DNA of 21,989 bases. It comes from a virus. The stretch covers positions 1-21,989 of the IMG/VR virus record IMGVR_UViG_3300044695_003381. The stretch is one strand, 5' to 3'. Shown here one piece after another: positions 5,148 through 12,418 of this stretch (position 1 is its first letter; each line of letters opens with the position of its first letter). Under the pieces are notes generated by a model, which worked only from the letters and a program-made list of their open reading frames with translations, made no database searches and was not told the DNA's origin. Made by a program: the position numbers and the translations under genes.

Positions 5148-7427
5148 TTAACAAACTGATTTTAAAACCTTTCCTACAAATTGTTTGCTTTTACCGACCA
5201 TTTTTGCAATTTCGGTATTCTTAAATCCTTTTTCAGAAAGTGATATTATCTTCTCAGTAGATGTCTTCCCTTTCATCTTATCAAACACCTCATTTTTTTC
5301 ATTTGTCAATGCATTTTCAACGAATACTCCCTTAGCTGTGTTCGCAAAATAATGTATTAGCTTTTCAGCCTTTTCTACGTGTTCTTTCTCGATTACTAAC
5401 TCAGTACCATAGTCGAACATTTCAATGGCGCAAATAAGCAAAGCAAAGCGCTTAACGTATGTTCTTAACTTTGCATAGTACTTTTGTAGTGCAGGTAGTG
5501 TATCGTCATTATTTTGAATCATTGTATCTTTCATTTCTATTTCCAAAAAGTAATCCAATGCCCATTCACTTGTTTGAACTATTTTAATATCCTTTGCGTC
5601 AATGTATGATAGTGAAGCGTCGATTTGTTTTACCTTTTCATCCCACCATTCCATGTAGCGTTTATCCATTGAGTATTTAGTCAAAGGTTTTGCTAGTTTT
5701 TCGCTTTTGCTAAATAAAAACCTATCTAATAGTCCATTATCGGTATGATTACTTGCTAATCTAGTAAGGACTTCATCCTGTATAGTGCCTATAATATTTA
5801 TAAATATGTTGTTTAGCCTAATAGTATCTTGAGTTTTACGATTAATAGTAAATGATCCGCAGTTAAACGATTCGAGTATAAATTCCTCGTCTGAGCCTTT
5901 TTTATTATACTTATTGAAATCATTAATTACGCCTTGCAATTCATCCTTGTAAAGTAAAACGCCTTTTTTATTAAAGTCGATTACCTGGCATAGTGCCTCA
6001 ATAGTGAAATCGGTTACTATTTTTTGTTTAAACAATGGTTTTTTATTCTTTTCTTTATCATCTTTCGACAACTTATTAAAGTTTGCTATTTCTATTGAGT
6101 AGTTTTTAAAGTTTTCATCGTCTATTTTGTTTAGTGGTGTTAATACTTTTTTGACTGGATGCGATTTACTTGCACCCCTTGATCCTACAATAGCAAACCA
6201 AAATATAGGACTATCTAAATAGTCCTCTTTTACTTGTATTTTAAGGCTATTACCTATGCTTGTTGCGATGGTTGATAACATTGTACACGCTAGGTAATCT
6301 TTTGAGAATGATAGCGATTTACTAGCCTCTATGATGTAAGTTTGGTAATTCTTAGGCAATACATCAATAGGAAACTCAATATCTTCATGGTCCGTAATAT
6401 CTAGGACCTCAATATTTGACGTTTTAGGCTTAGTATTGAATACCATCGGTTTTTGTGATTCTATTTCAATGTTATATTCCTTTGCCATACGTTTAATGAC
6501 TTCCATTGTTTCAACCCAGTTGCACTTACATTTGTAGTAAACTATTTTAGTTGCTGTCAATATCCAGTTATGATCATGTTCGTTAATTCGTGAATGAAAC
6601 GATGGAAAACCTGCAATAGATGAAGTAAAAAGTAATAGCTTGTTACTATTAAAATAAACCTTTGCTGAGTAATCAGCCTTTGAGCCTTTGCGAAGGTATT
6701 TTAAATGTTTGTCTTTGCTACGTTGTGATTTCTTAACCTCATACAAGTCAATGGAATTTAGCAAATATTCAAACGCTTTCTCATTGCAAAACCTATCAAA
6801 GTGCAAAGCTATTGATTCATATTCAATAGGGTAATCAATAACGATGTGATTTTCATAGTTGTAGGTGTCAACGTGCTTGTTAAATGATAATGAAATAGCG
6901 TTAACCATATCAAACTCGTCTTGAGTAAGTTCGTAAATTTCATCAAATGAACCATGTATAACCTCATATCCTGGTGTTGGCTCACAGAATGACAATAAAC
7001 CGCCTGTATAGTTTGCAATAACTTCATTTCCTGATTCTGATTTAGCTAGTGTTTGCTTCTGTATTATCCCTCTAAACTTGCAATACACATGGTAACCTCC
7101 ATTTCGTGTTTTTTCAATACATACTTTCGAAGTGAAATCGTCTAATACCGACGTTACAGCCTTTATCCATTTGTCGTAAATAGTTTTATCATCTGTATTT
7201 TTCAAGTCAAAATCAACCATGTAAAATGGTGGAAATAGTTTCAAGGCTATACCATTACATTCATTTATTTCATTTAGCCAAAGGTTAATAACTTCATCGG
7301 GATTACTACCAGCATGAATCATACCATGTTCTACATATTTAATTGCGTTTTTATTTTTTTCATCCCAAACAATAGGTATTGGTGAAAGTCCTGCACGTTG
7401 CAGGTCCTGGAATTTATTTAGATTCAT
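5148..7427 (-). CDS. Primase-polymerase / DUF3987-type ATPase fusion (759 aa)
   Basis: The N-terminal third looks like an archaeo-eukaryotic-type primase-polymerase: MVDFDLKN with Asp72-x-Asp74, then TRNGGYHVYCKF with His113, and GGLLSFCEPTPGYEVIHGSF (142-161). The middle to C-terminal part fits DUF3987/YfjI-like ATPases: Walker A-like GSRGASKS (415-422), Walker B-like VLLYKDELQG (490-499), a LESFNCGSFTINRKT segment and LLDRFLF (566-572) as a likely arginine-finger region. The last 30 residues hold an HTH (FKNTEIAKMVGKSKQFVGKV). It likely primes and unwinds at the adjacent iteron origin. The start is 1 nt after the upstream stop. Confidence 0.82.
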   Translation of the reverse strand: MNLNKFQDLQRAGLSPIPIVWDEKNKNAIKYVEHGMIHAGSNPDEVINLWLNEINECNGIALKLFPPFYMVDFDLKNTDDKTIYDKWIKAVTSVLDDFTSKVCIEKTRNGGYHVYCKFRGIIQKQTLAKSESGNEVIANYTGGLLSFCEPTPGYEVIHGSFDEIYELTQDEFDMVNAISLSFNKHVDTYNYENHIVIDYPIEYESIALHFDRFCNEKAFEYLLNSIDLYEVKKSQRSKDKHLKYLRKGSKADYSAKVYFNSNKLLLFTSSIAGFPSFHSRINEHDHNWILTATKIVYYKCKCNWVETMEVIKRMAKEYNIEIESQKPMVFNTKPKTSNIEVLDITDHEDIEFPIDVLPKNYQTYIIEASKSLSFSKDYLACTMLSTIATSIGNSLKIQVKEDYLDSPIFWFAIVGSRGASKSHPVKKVLTPLNKIDDENFKNYSIEIANFNKLSKDDKEKNKKPLFKQKIVTDFTIEALCQVIDFNKKGVLLYKDELQGVINDFNKYNKKGSDEEFILESFNCGSFTINRKTQDTIRLNNIFINIIGTIQDEVLTRLASNHTDNGLLDRFLFSKSEKLAKPLTKYSMDKRYMEWWDEKVKQIDASLSYIDAKDIKIVQTSEWALDYFLEIEMKDTMIQNNDDTLPALQKYYAKLRTYVKRFALLICAIEMFDYGTELVIEKEHVEKAEKLIHYFANTAKGVFVENALTNEKNEVFDKMKGKTSTEKIISLSEKGFKNTEIAKMVGKSKQFVGKVLKSVC

Positions 7428-7428
7428 A

Positions 7429-8361
7429 TTATTTGAATTTTGGTTTTAAATCATTGATAGTAATCGTTCTAGTAGTATGGTCGGTGTATGCGTTTTTATC
7501 ATATACAATATGATATGATTCGACTATTCTATAATCGTTTCTATCTTTGCATACTTGAGTAACAATATCTTGATATAAGTTCAATTTCAATAAATCAACA
7601 ATATTATTATTTTTCTTTATGTCAAAAACTACTACTTTGCTTTCGTTTGAACAAATTAAATCGGGTATTCTAACAGAATATTTACCATCAATTTCCAAAG
7701 AAAAATACACTTGATCTGATACATTACTAAATAACTCATTGCAAATAGACTTCACTATAAATTCTTCCTTTTTAGATTGTTTTGATGCATTAACGCCTGT
7801 TTGAAACGTATTTGATTTCATATCAATAGCGTAACATTCTTGTCCATAAACTTCAAATAGAAACTCATATAGCACAGAAGCCATAATAAAAGTAATACCA
7901 TAATGATTCCTAAAATCGTTTAAATATGTTTTAGACCAAATGTAATCATTGCAAAATTGATGAAATGATTGTAACTCTGTTACATCCTTATAATTATAGC
8001 TTGTATGTCTATAATCTTCATTTCTATAATCACTACAACCAACAAAATTAAAATTTTTAATGTACTTTAACTGAGCACCGCAAATGCAATAATGTGTACG
8101 TACATTGTTTTTAACATCGTTGATAATGTTATTGTTATCTATTGATAATGATATACTACTATCATATTGTTCTTTGTATTTATTATACTTTTTTTCAAGA
8201 TGGATAAGGTAGTAATCCTCATGTTTACGAATTAAATCGTTAATGTTTTTTGCACAATAGTCAGCAGATAATTGTTTCTTTTCACTACCTGCACCATAAA
8301 CCTTTTTTTTAAAGTTGGCTACTTCTTCAGCAGTCATAACTTTTATTTTTGATAGAACCAT
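7429..8361 (-). CDS. Zinc-finger plus PD-(D/E)XK nuclease (310 aa)
   Basis: The C-terminal part has a nuclease core: an early Glu (KKEEFIVKSICNEL), then VRIPDLICS with Asp234 and VVVFDIKKN with Asp247-x-Lys249. The middle has CICGAQL...FNFVGCSDYR (Cys92, Cys94, Cys109), closely resembling the zinc fingers of type IA topoisomerase tails (CxxCG...FxGCSxYP) but with one Cys missing or shifted. The start is taken as ATG at 8361, because the upstream TTG lies within a terminator-like hairpin. The structured RNA upstream ends only 4 nt before this ATG, so expression may depend on read-through. The primase gene follows after 1 nt. A role in replication or DNA-end processing is inferred. Confidence 0.68.
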   Translation of the reverse strand: MVLSKIKVMTAEEVANFKKKVYGAGSEKKQLSADYCAKNINDLIRKHEDYYLIHLEKKYNKYKEQYDSSISLSIDNNNIINDVKNNVRTHYCICGAQLKYIKNFNFVGCSDYRNEDYRHTSYNYKDVTELQSFHQFCNDYIWSKTYLNDFRNHYGITFIMASVLYEFLFEVYGQECYAIDMKSNTFQTGVNASKQSKKEEFIVKSICNELFSNVSDQVYFSLEIDGKYSVRIPDLICSNESKVVVFDIKKNNNIVDLLKLNLYQDIVTQVCKDRNDYRIVESYHIVYDKNAYTDHTTRTITINDLKPKFK

Positions 8362-8365
8362 AAAT

Positions 8366-8480
8366 AAAAAACCCTTCAAGAAGTCACCAGTGAGAGCCTA
8401 CTTAGTAGGTGGCAACCCCTTGAAGGGCGTGTAAATTGTTATTGATTAGACGCCTCTCACAGCATCAATTAATTAAAGAA
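8366..8480 (-). ncRNA. Structured RNA or attenuator leader with interleaved helices
   Basis: A promoter ends at 8487, so a transcript of about 115 nt would end in TTTTTT at 8371-8366. In minus-strand order the pairing segments are GTGAGAG (8460-8454), GGCGT/ACGCC (8454-8450 with 8430-8426), CCCTTCAAG (8427-8419), CCTAC-TTA-type hairpin (8409-8397), CTCTCAC (8396-8390) and CTTGAAGGG (8380-8372). GTGAGAG pairs with CTCTCAC (7 bp) and CCCTTCAAG with CTTGAAGGG (9 bp); these two helices interleave, giving an H-type pseudoknot or two exclusive states. The second helix plus the T-tract acts as an intrinsic terminator 4 nt before the nuclease ATG. It may be a stand-alone small RNA or a riboregulator. 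It matches no riboswitch class I know. Confidence 0.6.
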
Positions 8481-8486
8481 CTACCG

Positions 8487-8517
8487 CAAATATACTACAA
8501 CCTAATCAAAGTTCCAA
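8487..8517 (-). promoter_or_regulatory. Promoter of the structured RNA
   Basis: The minus strand reads TTGG (8517-8514), a 19-nt spacer and TATATTTG (8494-8487), a close fit to the Bacteroidota promoter. The -7 box begins directly after the TAG stop of the zinc-ribbon gene. Transcription should begin near 8480. Confidence 0.6.
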
Positions 8518-8668
8518 GTATTTTTTTATCTAAATACTTATCCCTCTCATACTTTTTCTTACACTCGCTACAACGGCTATCTAATCCATCAAGCATTCCT
8601 TTCATCTTGTAAAACTCTCGTGACGCTTTAGGTTCAAGACATTGTTTGCATATTTTCAAAGTATTCAT
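8495..8668 (-). CDS. Small zinc-ribbon protein (57 aa)
   Basis: ATG at 8668, stop TAG at 8497-8495. The product starts MNTLKICKQCLEPKASREFY and has two CxxC pairs, CKQC (7-10) and CSEC (33-36), separated by a F-Y-x-x-x-G-x-x-D-G-L segment. This is the treble-clef metal-binding arrangement seen at the N-terminus of HNH/endonuclease VII-like proteins and in stand-alone small phage proteins. No HNH catalytic part is present, so it is more likely a nucleic-acid-binding protein than an enzyme. The -33 region of the downstream RNA promoter lies inside its last codons. Confidence 0.7.
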   Translation of the reverse strand: MNTLKICKQCLEPKASREFYKMKGMLDGLDSRCSECKKKYERDKYLDKKILGTLIRL

Positions 8669-8688
8669 CAAGTTGTTTTAAAAAGGGA

Positions 8689-8997
8689 TTAAAATGGCAA
8701 TTGCGAATCGTCTGCACTTGGAGTACTGGGTGTTTGCGCCTGTTCCTGCTTATCAGCTACCTTAATAACCCCATCAGTCCAAAATACCTTACCATTGGCA
8801 AAATAGTACTTTGGTTGTTTTGCTTCACGTTGTTCCTTGCTTTGTTCGGCAAAGAATGAAACGTTTTGCCCAAATTGATTAGACTGCTCGGATATTGAAG
8901 CCGAGAATTTAAAGCCTTTTTCATTTTTTGATTTCGTAACTCTTACGATTTCTTCTAGTTTTTCTAGGGTAATGTAACCCGATAGTAATGCACTCAT
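8689..8997 (-). CDS. Single-stranded DNA-binding protein-like (102 aa)
   Basis: The protein begins MSALLSGYITLEKLEEIVRV and has a beta-rich middle: FKFSASISEQSNQFGQNVSF and KYYFANGKVFWTDG. It ends in a disordered Q/T/S/D-rich tail and DDSQLPF. The acidic tip ending in P-F is the hallmark of bacterial SSB C-termini, which bind partner proteins. The body is short for an OB-fold SSB, so it may be a diverged or minimal form. Its place among annealing, exonuclease, DnaA-like and primase genes supports the call. Confidence 0.65.
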   Translation of the reverse strand: MSALLSGYITLEKLEEIVRVTKSKNEKGFKFSASISEQSNQFGQNVSFFAEQSKEQREAKQPKYYFANGKVFWTDGVIKVADKQEQAQTPSTPSADDSQLPF

Positions 8998-9019
8998 GTT
9001 GTTTGTGTGTTTTTATTTG

Positions 9020-9050
9020 TTTGTAAATGTAATTAATTTAGTTATCTTTG
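9020..9050 (+). promoter_or_regulatory. Plus-strand promoter for a small RNA
   Basis: TTTG (9020-9023), a 19-nt spacer and TATCTTTG (9043-9050) match the Bacteroidota consensus exactly on the plus strand, against the direction of the surrounding genes. Confidence 0.62.
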
Positions 9051-9054
9051 CCTC

Positions 9055-9101
9055 GTTCATCAGTTATTTAGTTTTGAGGCATCCGCAAGGGTGCTTTTTT
9101 T
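9055..9101 (+). ncRNA. Compact plus-strand small RNA (about 45-50 nt)
   Basis: The exact promoter at 9020-9050 is followed after about 30 nt by an intrinsic terminator, leaving no room for a gene. A GCCTC at 9050-9054 could pair with GAGGC at 9076-9080 if transcription starts early enough. The RNA lies between two minus-strand genes; its T-tract overlaps the stop codon of the gene at 9100-9474. It could act as an antisense RNA on the leader of the SSB-like gene or on other targets. Confidence 0.5.
9079..9101 (+). terminator. Intrinsic terminator (plus strand)
   Basis: GCATCC (9079-9084), a GCAA loop, GGGTGC (9089-9094) and seven T (9095-9101). The six-pair stem (one G-U) with a tetraloop is a strong intrinsic terminator. 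Confidence 0.75.
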
Positions 9102-9474
9102 ATTTACCGAGTGGGTAGTTGTCCAAATCAGGTTTAAACTTAGCATCTATCAACTTGCGTAGTTCGGTCTTATCGCCTTCGTATTCACGTTCGACATAGT
9201 GCGATACTTCAAGTAGTTGTTGGTAGTCTTGTGCGGATTCGATGCGTTGGGTGAGTTCGGTGTGTTGAGTATATAAATTGTGGTGGAAATGGAATAAAGT
9301 ATAATCAGAATCTGAGACACTATCCCATACATAATCTCCCTCATCTGTACTTTCCCAACAGAACGCATCTTCTAGTATGTCTGTCGTTTTACTAAATCCT
9401 TTAGTACATTCTCTCTGACACTCCAACGCCCTTTGTTTGATAGATTCAGGTAATTGTGATATTAGTTTGCTCAT
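9100..9474 (-). CDS. Acidic protein (124 aa), unknown function
   Basis: The product begins MSKLISQLPESIKQRALECQ and is rich in D and E in the middle (STDEGDYVWDSVSDSDYTLF), then helical (HHNLYTQHTELTQRIESAQD). The central acidic, aromatic part resembles DNA-mimic or protein-binding surfaces, but no known family is recognised. It follows the small gene at 9480 after 5 nt and lies within the replication module. Its stop codon overlaps the T-tract of the plus-strand terminator. Confidence 0.65.
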   Translation of the reverse strand: MSKLISQLPESIKQRALECQRECTKGFSKTTDILEDAFCWESTDEGDYVWDSVSDSDYTLFHFHHNLYTQHTELTQRIESAQDYQQLLEVSHYVEREYEGDKTELRKLIDAKFKPDLDNYPLGK

Positions 9475-9479
9475 TTTGT

Positions 9480-9725
9480 TTATTTTATTTTAGTTAAATT
9501 AATTAATTGTTCATCGGTTAATTGGGTGATGTAAAAGCTATCTTCTTTGCGCTTTTTAACGTACAATTTAGGCTTATCTAGTTCGCCATAGCATACTTGG
9601 ATACTAGCCTTAGAATTAAGGTCAAATGATAGGTAAAAGCCGCCATAACCAGTTTGGTTAAATTCAACAGCATCATCCGTATCGTGCCGAGTGAATCCTA
9701 GTTTTATGTAATCGGAGTATTTCAT
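9480..9725 (-). CDS. Small beta-rich protein (81 aa), unknown function
   Basis: The product begins MKYSDYIKLGFTRHDTDDAV and alternates hydrophobic and polar residues (GGFYLSFDLNSKASIQVCYG), suggesting a single small beta-sheet domain. It starts on the last base of the DnaA-like gene's stop, a one-base overlap. Proteins of this size and look are common in Bacteroidota phage replication operons, without known function. Confidence 0.65.
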   Translation of the reverse strand: MKYSDYIKLGFTRHDTDDAVEFNQTGYGGFYLSFDLNSKASIQVCYGELDKPKLYVKKRKEDSFYITQLTDEQLINLTKIK

Positions 9726-10102
9726 TATATTTTTGGTTTATATTTTAGTGATGTAAAATTTTGCCTTTCAATAGTTAGTAATGAGTAATTACGTGCAGTT
9801 GTAGTTTCTGTTTGTATGTGGTTCTTAAACTTAATTATAGCATTTCTAACCGTTGTATGGTCTTGCGCTATTATAGACAACATTGCGCCTATTTTCTCCA
9901 TGCTATACATTTTGACCGTATAGAAATAAAATGATGCCATGTGACGTGCCATTACTATTTCTTGTTTTCTTGTCTTAATAAATATATCATCAAGTTTAAC
10001 ATCGTATGTTGTAGCACATTCAGCAATGATAGCTAAATCATCATTATTCAAACCTTTTATGTGGTTTCTAATCGCTTGTTCTTGTTCTGTGTGTGTCATC
10101 AT
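9725..10102 (-). CDS. Stand-alone DnaA domain IV-like protein (125 aa)
   Basis: The core matches the DNA-binding domain of DnaA: KTRKQEIVMARHMASFYFYT (about 44-63), then SMEKIGAMLSIIAQDHTTVR (about 67-86), with the DHTTV signature and the basic R-Q-E-x-V-x-A-R-H helix. There is no AAA+ ATPase part, so it cannot act as a full initiator. It may bind origin DNA, recruit or compete with host DnaA, or act as a regulator. Its place upstream of the primase and iteron origin fits a replication role. There are two ATG codons at the start. Confidence 0.82.
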   Translation of the reverse strand: MMTHTEQEQAIRNHIKGLNNDDLAIIAECATTYDVKLDDIFIKTRKQEIVMARHMASFYFYTVKMYSMEKIGAMLSIIAQDHTTVRNAIIKFKNHIQTETTTARNYSLLTIERQNFTSLKYKPKI

Positions 10103-10107
10103 AGCTT

Positions 10108-10275
10108 TTAATTTGTTTTTAATTCAAGTTCATCTTTGCGTAATCGTACCAAGTCGTACGCCTCAGAACGTTGTTCTATAAACGGAAAAATGTAATCTAT
10201 CCACTTGATGCACGTGTCAAGAGTTTCATGAGTTTCACAACTATTGATTACTGATTTTATTTTTTCGGGTATCAT
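10108..10275 (-). CDS. Small protein (55 aa), unknown function
   Basis: ATG at 10275, stop TAA at 10110-10108. The product starts MIPEKIKSVINSCETHETLD and ends basic then acidic (VRLRKDELELKTN); it appears all-helical. It fills the gap between the 69-aa gene, 2 nt upstream, and the DnaA-like gene, 5 nt downstream. No family recognised. Confidence 0.6.
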   Translation of the reverse strand: MIPEKIKSVINSCETHETLDTCIKWIDYIFPFIEQRSEAYDLVRLRKDELELKTN

Positions 10276-10277
10276 TG

Positions 10278-10487
10278 TTAGTTAAGTTTTAGTTGAGTTA
10301 ATCCGCAAGTTAATTTTATAGCTTCTAAAATATCATTATAAGATTCATCAACATAGTATTCAGAACCATCGCCTAAATCTACAACGCATTTATTTTTAGT
10401 AGATATATAAACCCCTTTTATTTTACCTATTTGAACCAAACATTTTGTGCCTGTTCCTATTGTTAATTCAATAAATTGTAATTGCAT
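10278..10487 (-). CDS. Small protein (69 aa), unknown function
   Basis: The product begins MQLQFIELTIGTGTKCLVQI and has strand-like segments (GVYISTKNKCVVDLGDGSEYYVDES) followed by a helix (YNDILEAIKLT). This resembles small beta-barrel-plus-helix proteins that are common fillers in phage early operons. It begins 1 nt after the exonuclease stop. Confidence 0.6.
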   Translation of the reverse strand: MQLQFIELTIGTGTKCLVQIGKIKGVYISTKNKCVVDLGDGSEYYVDESYNDILEAIKLTCGLTQLKLN

Positions 10488-10488
10488 C

Positions 10489-11187
10489 TTATTTAAGTTT
10501 TAATGTGTTATAATAATTTCTAGCCTTCTCTATTTGACCTTTCAACTTCTCAATAACCGCCTCATCATAAGTAAACTCGAATATTTTAACTCTATCCGCT
10601 TTCGGTATTTCATTAATCAAGTCGTTGTTGCGTTGTATCTGTTGACACTCTGCAATGTAGTCAAGATTATCGTAGTTTCCACCATAAGCATAAGATAGCT
10701 TCTGCATTTGGCTTGATATGATGTCTTGAGGCGTAGGTACTAAGCAATAGATTAAACGATAACTATGCACCCCTGTAAGCCACATATAACATTGCGCTTG
10801 CACCTTGTACATCGTAGTTGGTTCGGCATTGAAGTACGTTTTTAAGTTCCATGACGTTTTTATATCCTCTACGCAGTCGGTTAATACGATGTCGGGAGTA
10901 CCGACTATGTAATCGTTTTCTAACTTAGTAGCAAATCTTGAACGAAACGCACCGCCTAGAACTTCCTGCACCAACTCCATGCTATCTTGCTCACACGTAT
11001 TACCTTTATCCATGTAGTCATTTTTAATGCTTTCACGAAACCCATAAGTATTGTATAACCATAAATCTTCTACAAATGTCTTAGCTGTGTCGGATAGCTT
11101 GCCCGCTTCTTTGTCGGTCTTTAGTTTTGGTTCAGTTAGCAATGCACCTGCACCGCTACAACGTATAAGTATTTTATTTGTTCCCAT
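10489..11187 (-). CDS. YqaJ/Cas4-like recombination exonuclease (232 aa)
   Basis: A PD-(D/E)XK exonuclease core is visible: Glu66 (GNTCEQDSM), YIVGTPDIVL with Asp99, VEDIKTSW with Asp108-x-Lys110, and KVQAQCYMW (128-136), matching the Q-x-Q-x-Y motif of YqaJ and lambda exonuclease relatives. Such enzymes resect double-stranded DNA ends to expose a strand for an annealing protein. The Rad52-like gene lies directly upstream, overlapping by 14 nt. This gives a two-component homologous recombination system for the phage. Confidence 0.82.
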   Translation of the reverse strand: MGTNKILIRCSGAGALLTEPKLKTDKEAGKLSDTAKTFVEDLWLYNTYGFRESIKNDYMDKGNTCEQDSMELVQEVLGGAFRSRFATKLENDYIVGTPDIVLTDCVEDIKTSWNLKTYFNAEPTTMYKVQAQCYMWLTGVHSYRLIYCLVPTPQDIISSQMQKLSYAYGGNYDNLDYIAECQQIQRNNDLINEIPKADRVKIFEFTYDEAVIEKLKGQIEKARNYYNTLKLK

Positions 11188-11815
11188 TGATTAATTCTTT
11201 TTTTGATTCATAAATAGTTACCAAGTTATATTTACCTACCAAATCATAAACTTGTAATAGTTCATCTTCGGTTTTGCATTGTAGTATATGCTTTGTAACT
11301 CTTTCTTTCTCTTTGGTGTTGTGGGTTTCTTCGGCTGATTCAGTATTAACCGATATTTCTCTAAATTCATCTTTGCCATAAATATCGCTAGCAATTCCAA
11401 TATCGGCAGCGCATTTCTTTAGTGCATCGGTAGCAGCAGCCTTGTAGTCATTACCTAAGTTCAATGGGTCTTGTGTGCCACGTTTATACATGATTTCTTT
11501 GCATCCAAATTGCGTCTTAACAATAGCACGACCATTAACACGACAAGTTAATTTACCTTTTACAATTACTTGATTTGCTTGTACTGATTCACTCAATACT
11601 TCAAAATCCCAGTCCCAACCAAACATAAGATTTAATACTTTGCGGATATAACCACCGCTTACATAAGTCCAAGCGCCACCGCCTTTGGCAGGTCTAGTTC
11701 TAACAAACTTATCAGGTGTGCGTTTCATTAATAATGCTAGTTGGTTAGCATTTAGCGAATTATCTTGTACTAATGATAATTCTTTGGCTTCAATTTTTAC
11801 TAGTTCTTTGCTCAT
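11174..11815 (-). CDS. Rad52/Rad22-like single-strand annealing protein (213 aa)
   Basis: The middle of the protein fits Rad52-type annealing proteins: WTYVSGGYIRKVLNLMFGWD, WDFEVLSESV, KGKLTCRVNGRAIVKTQFG and NLGNDYKAAATDALKKCAAD. The last one is the conserved 'A-x-x-D-A-x-K-x-x-A' helix. It anneals complementary strands made by the neighbouring exonuclease. The start is taken as ATG at 11815 (MSKELVKIEAK); a longer frame from 11872 adds 19 residues of unlikely lysine/leucine-rich sequence. The C-terminal 60 residues are more variable and acidic or basic mixed. Confidence 0.8.
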   Translation of the reverse strand: MSKELVKIEAKELSLVQDNSLNANQLALLMKRTPDKFVRTRPAKGGGAWTYVSGGYIRKVLNLMFGWDWDFEVLSESVQANQVIVKGKLTCRVNGRAIVKTQFGCKEIMYKRGTQDPLNLGNDYKAAATDALKKCAADIGIASDIYGKDEFREISVNTESAEETHNTKEKERVTKHILQCKTEDELLQVYDLVGKYNLVTIYESKKELINGNK

Positions 11816-11884
11816 GTTATTTTTTAGTTTAAGTTTAAAAAGTTTGGCGTTTATTAAGGAGTATTTCGCCACCCACTCACTTTT

Positions 11885-12160
11885 TTACTTATCCAAATGA
11901 GCAAATAAACATTGTTCTTCTTCGCTATCCAATTCCTTGTCTAAGAATACTTTGTCGAATACCATAGTATGATGCTCAATACTAGCCTCGTCAAATGCGA
12001 AGTCGCAAAAGGTTTCAAATCTATGCTTGTCGATGTGTTCATCCATGTTACTCATTCGGCTACATGATGCGAAGTAAAATAGCAATTCCCATGATATTGC
12101 GTTCGTGTATTCATTCTCGTTTAGGAATACCGATAGTTTGATAAATTGTTCTTTGTTCAT
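11885..12160 (-). CDS. Acidic helical protein (91 aa), unknown function
   Basis: The start is taken as ATG at 12160 (MNKEQFIKLSVFLNENEYTN), because the longer frame from 12199 would overlap the promoter at 12185-12216. The protein is all-helical with acidic segments (DEHIDKHRFETF; DKELDSEEEQ) and several Phe and His. It is the first gene of the recombination module. No known family is recognised; a role in early takeover or regulation is possible. Confidence 0.6.
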   Translation of the reverse strand: MNKEQFIKLSVFLNENEYTNAISWELLFYFASCSRMSNMDEHIDKHRFETFCDFAFDEASIEHHTMVFDKVFLDKELDSEEEQCLFAHLDK

Positions 12161-12184
12161 TGTTATTTGTTTTAATTGTTTAAG

Positions 12185-12216
12185 CAAATGTATAAACAAG
12201 TTTTGATATAAACTAA
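12185..12216 (-). promoter_or_regulatory. Candidate promoter of the recombination/replication operon
   Basis: On the minus strand TTAG (12216-12213), a 20-nt spacer and TACATTTG (12192-12185). The -7 box is exact and the -33 box differs by one base. Transcription would begin near 12180, about 20 nt before the ATG at 12160. Confidence 0.5.
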
Positions 12217-12217
12217 T

Positions 12218-12388
12218 TTATTTTAAAGTTTTTTTTATTTGATTATAAGTTATTTGTTCACCTTTGATATCCCATACTAAAATAGAGCCTTTTACCACCG
12301 CTTTAATTAACTTAAATTCATCTTTAGGCATTAAGTAATAAGGCTTCTTAAATTCATATTCTTTATTTTTAACTCGTATTGTAATCAT
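12218..12388 (-). CDS. Small basic protein (56 aa), unknown function
   Basis: ATG at 12388, stop TAA at 12220-12218. The product begins MITIRVKNKEYEFKKPYYLM and is rich in lysine, with strand-helix-strand pattern and a final basic helix (NQIKKTLK). It lies between the methyltransferase cassette region and the early operon promoter. No family recognised. Confidence 0.55.
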   Translation of the reverse strand: MITIRVKNKEYEFKKPYYLMPKDEFKLIKAVVKGSILVWDIKGEQITYNQIKKTLK

Positions 12389-12418
12389 TTGAATATCAAT
12401 AGCTTATAAGTATTAGTT

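Noticed and set aside
8362-8379. Upstream TTG start for the zinc-finger nuclease
   Set aside because: It lies in the 3' strand of the terminator-like helix. ATG at 8361 just after the T-tract is a simpler start.
8366-8480. tRNA, tmRNA or a known riboswitch
   Set aside because: No cloverleaf or T-loop (GGTTCGA) is present, and no match to SAM-II, preQ1 or other short pseudoknot classes could be made by eye.
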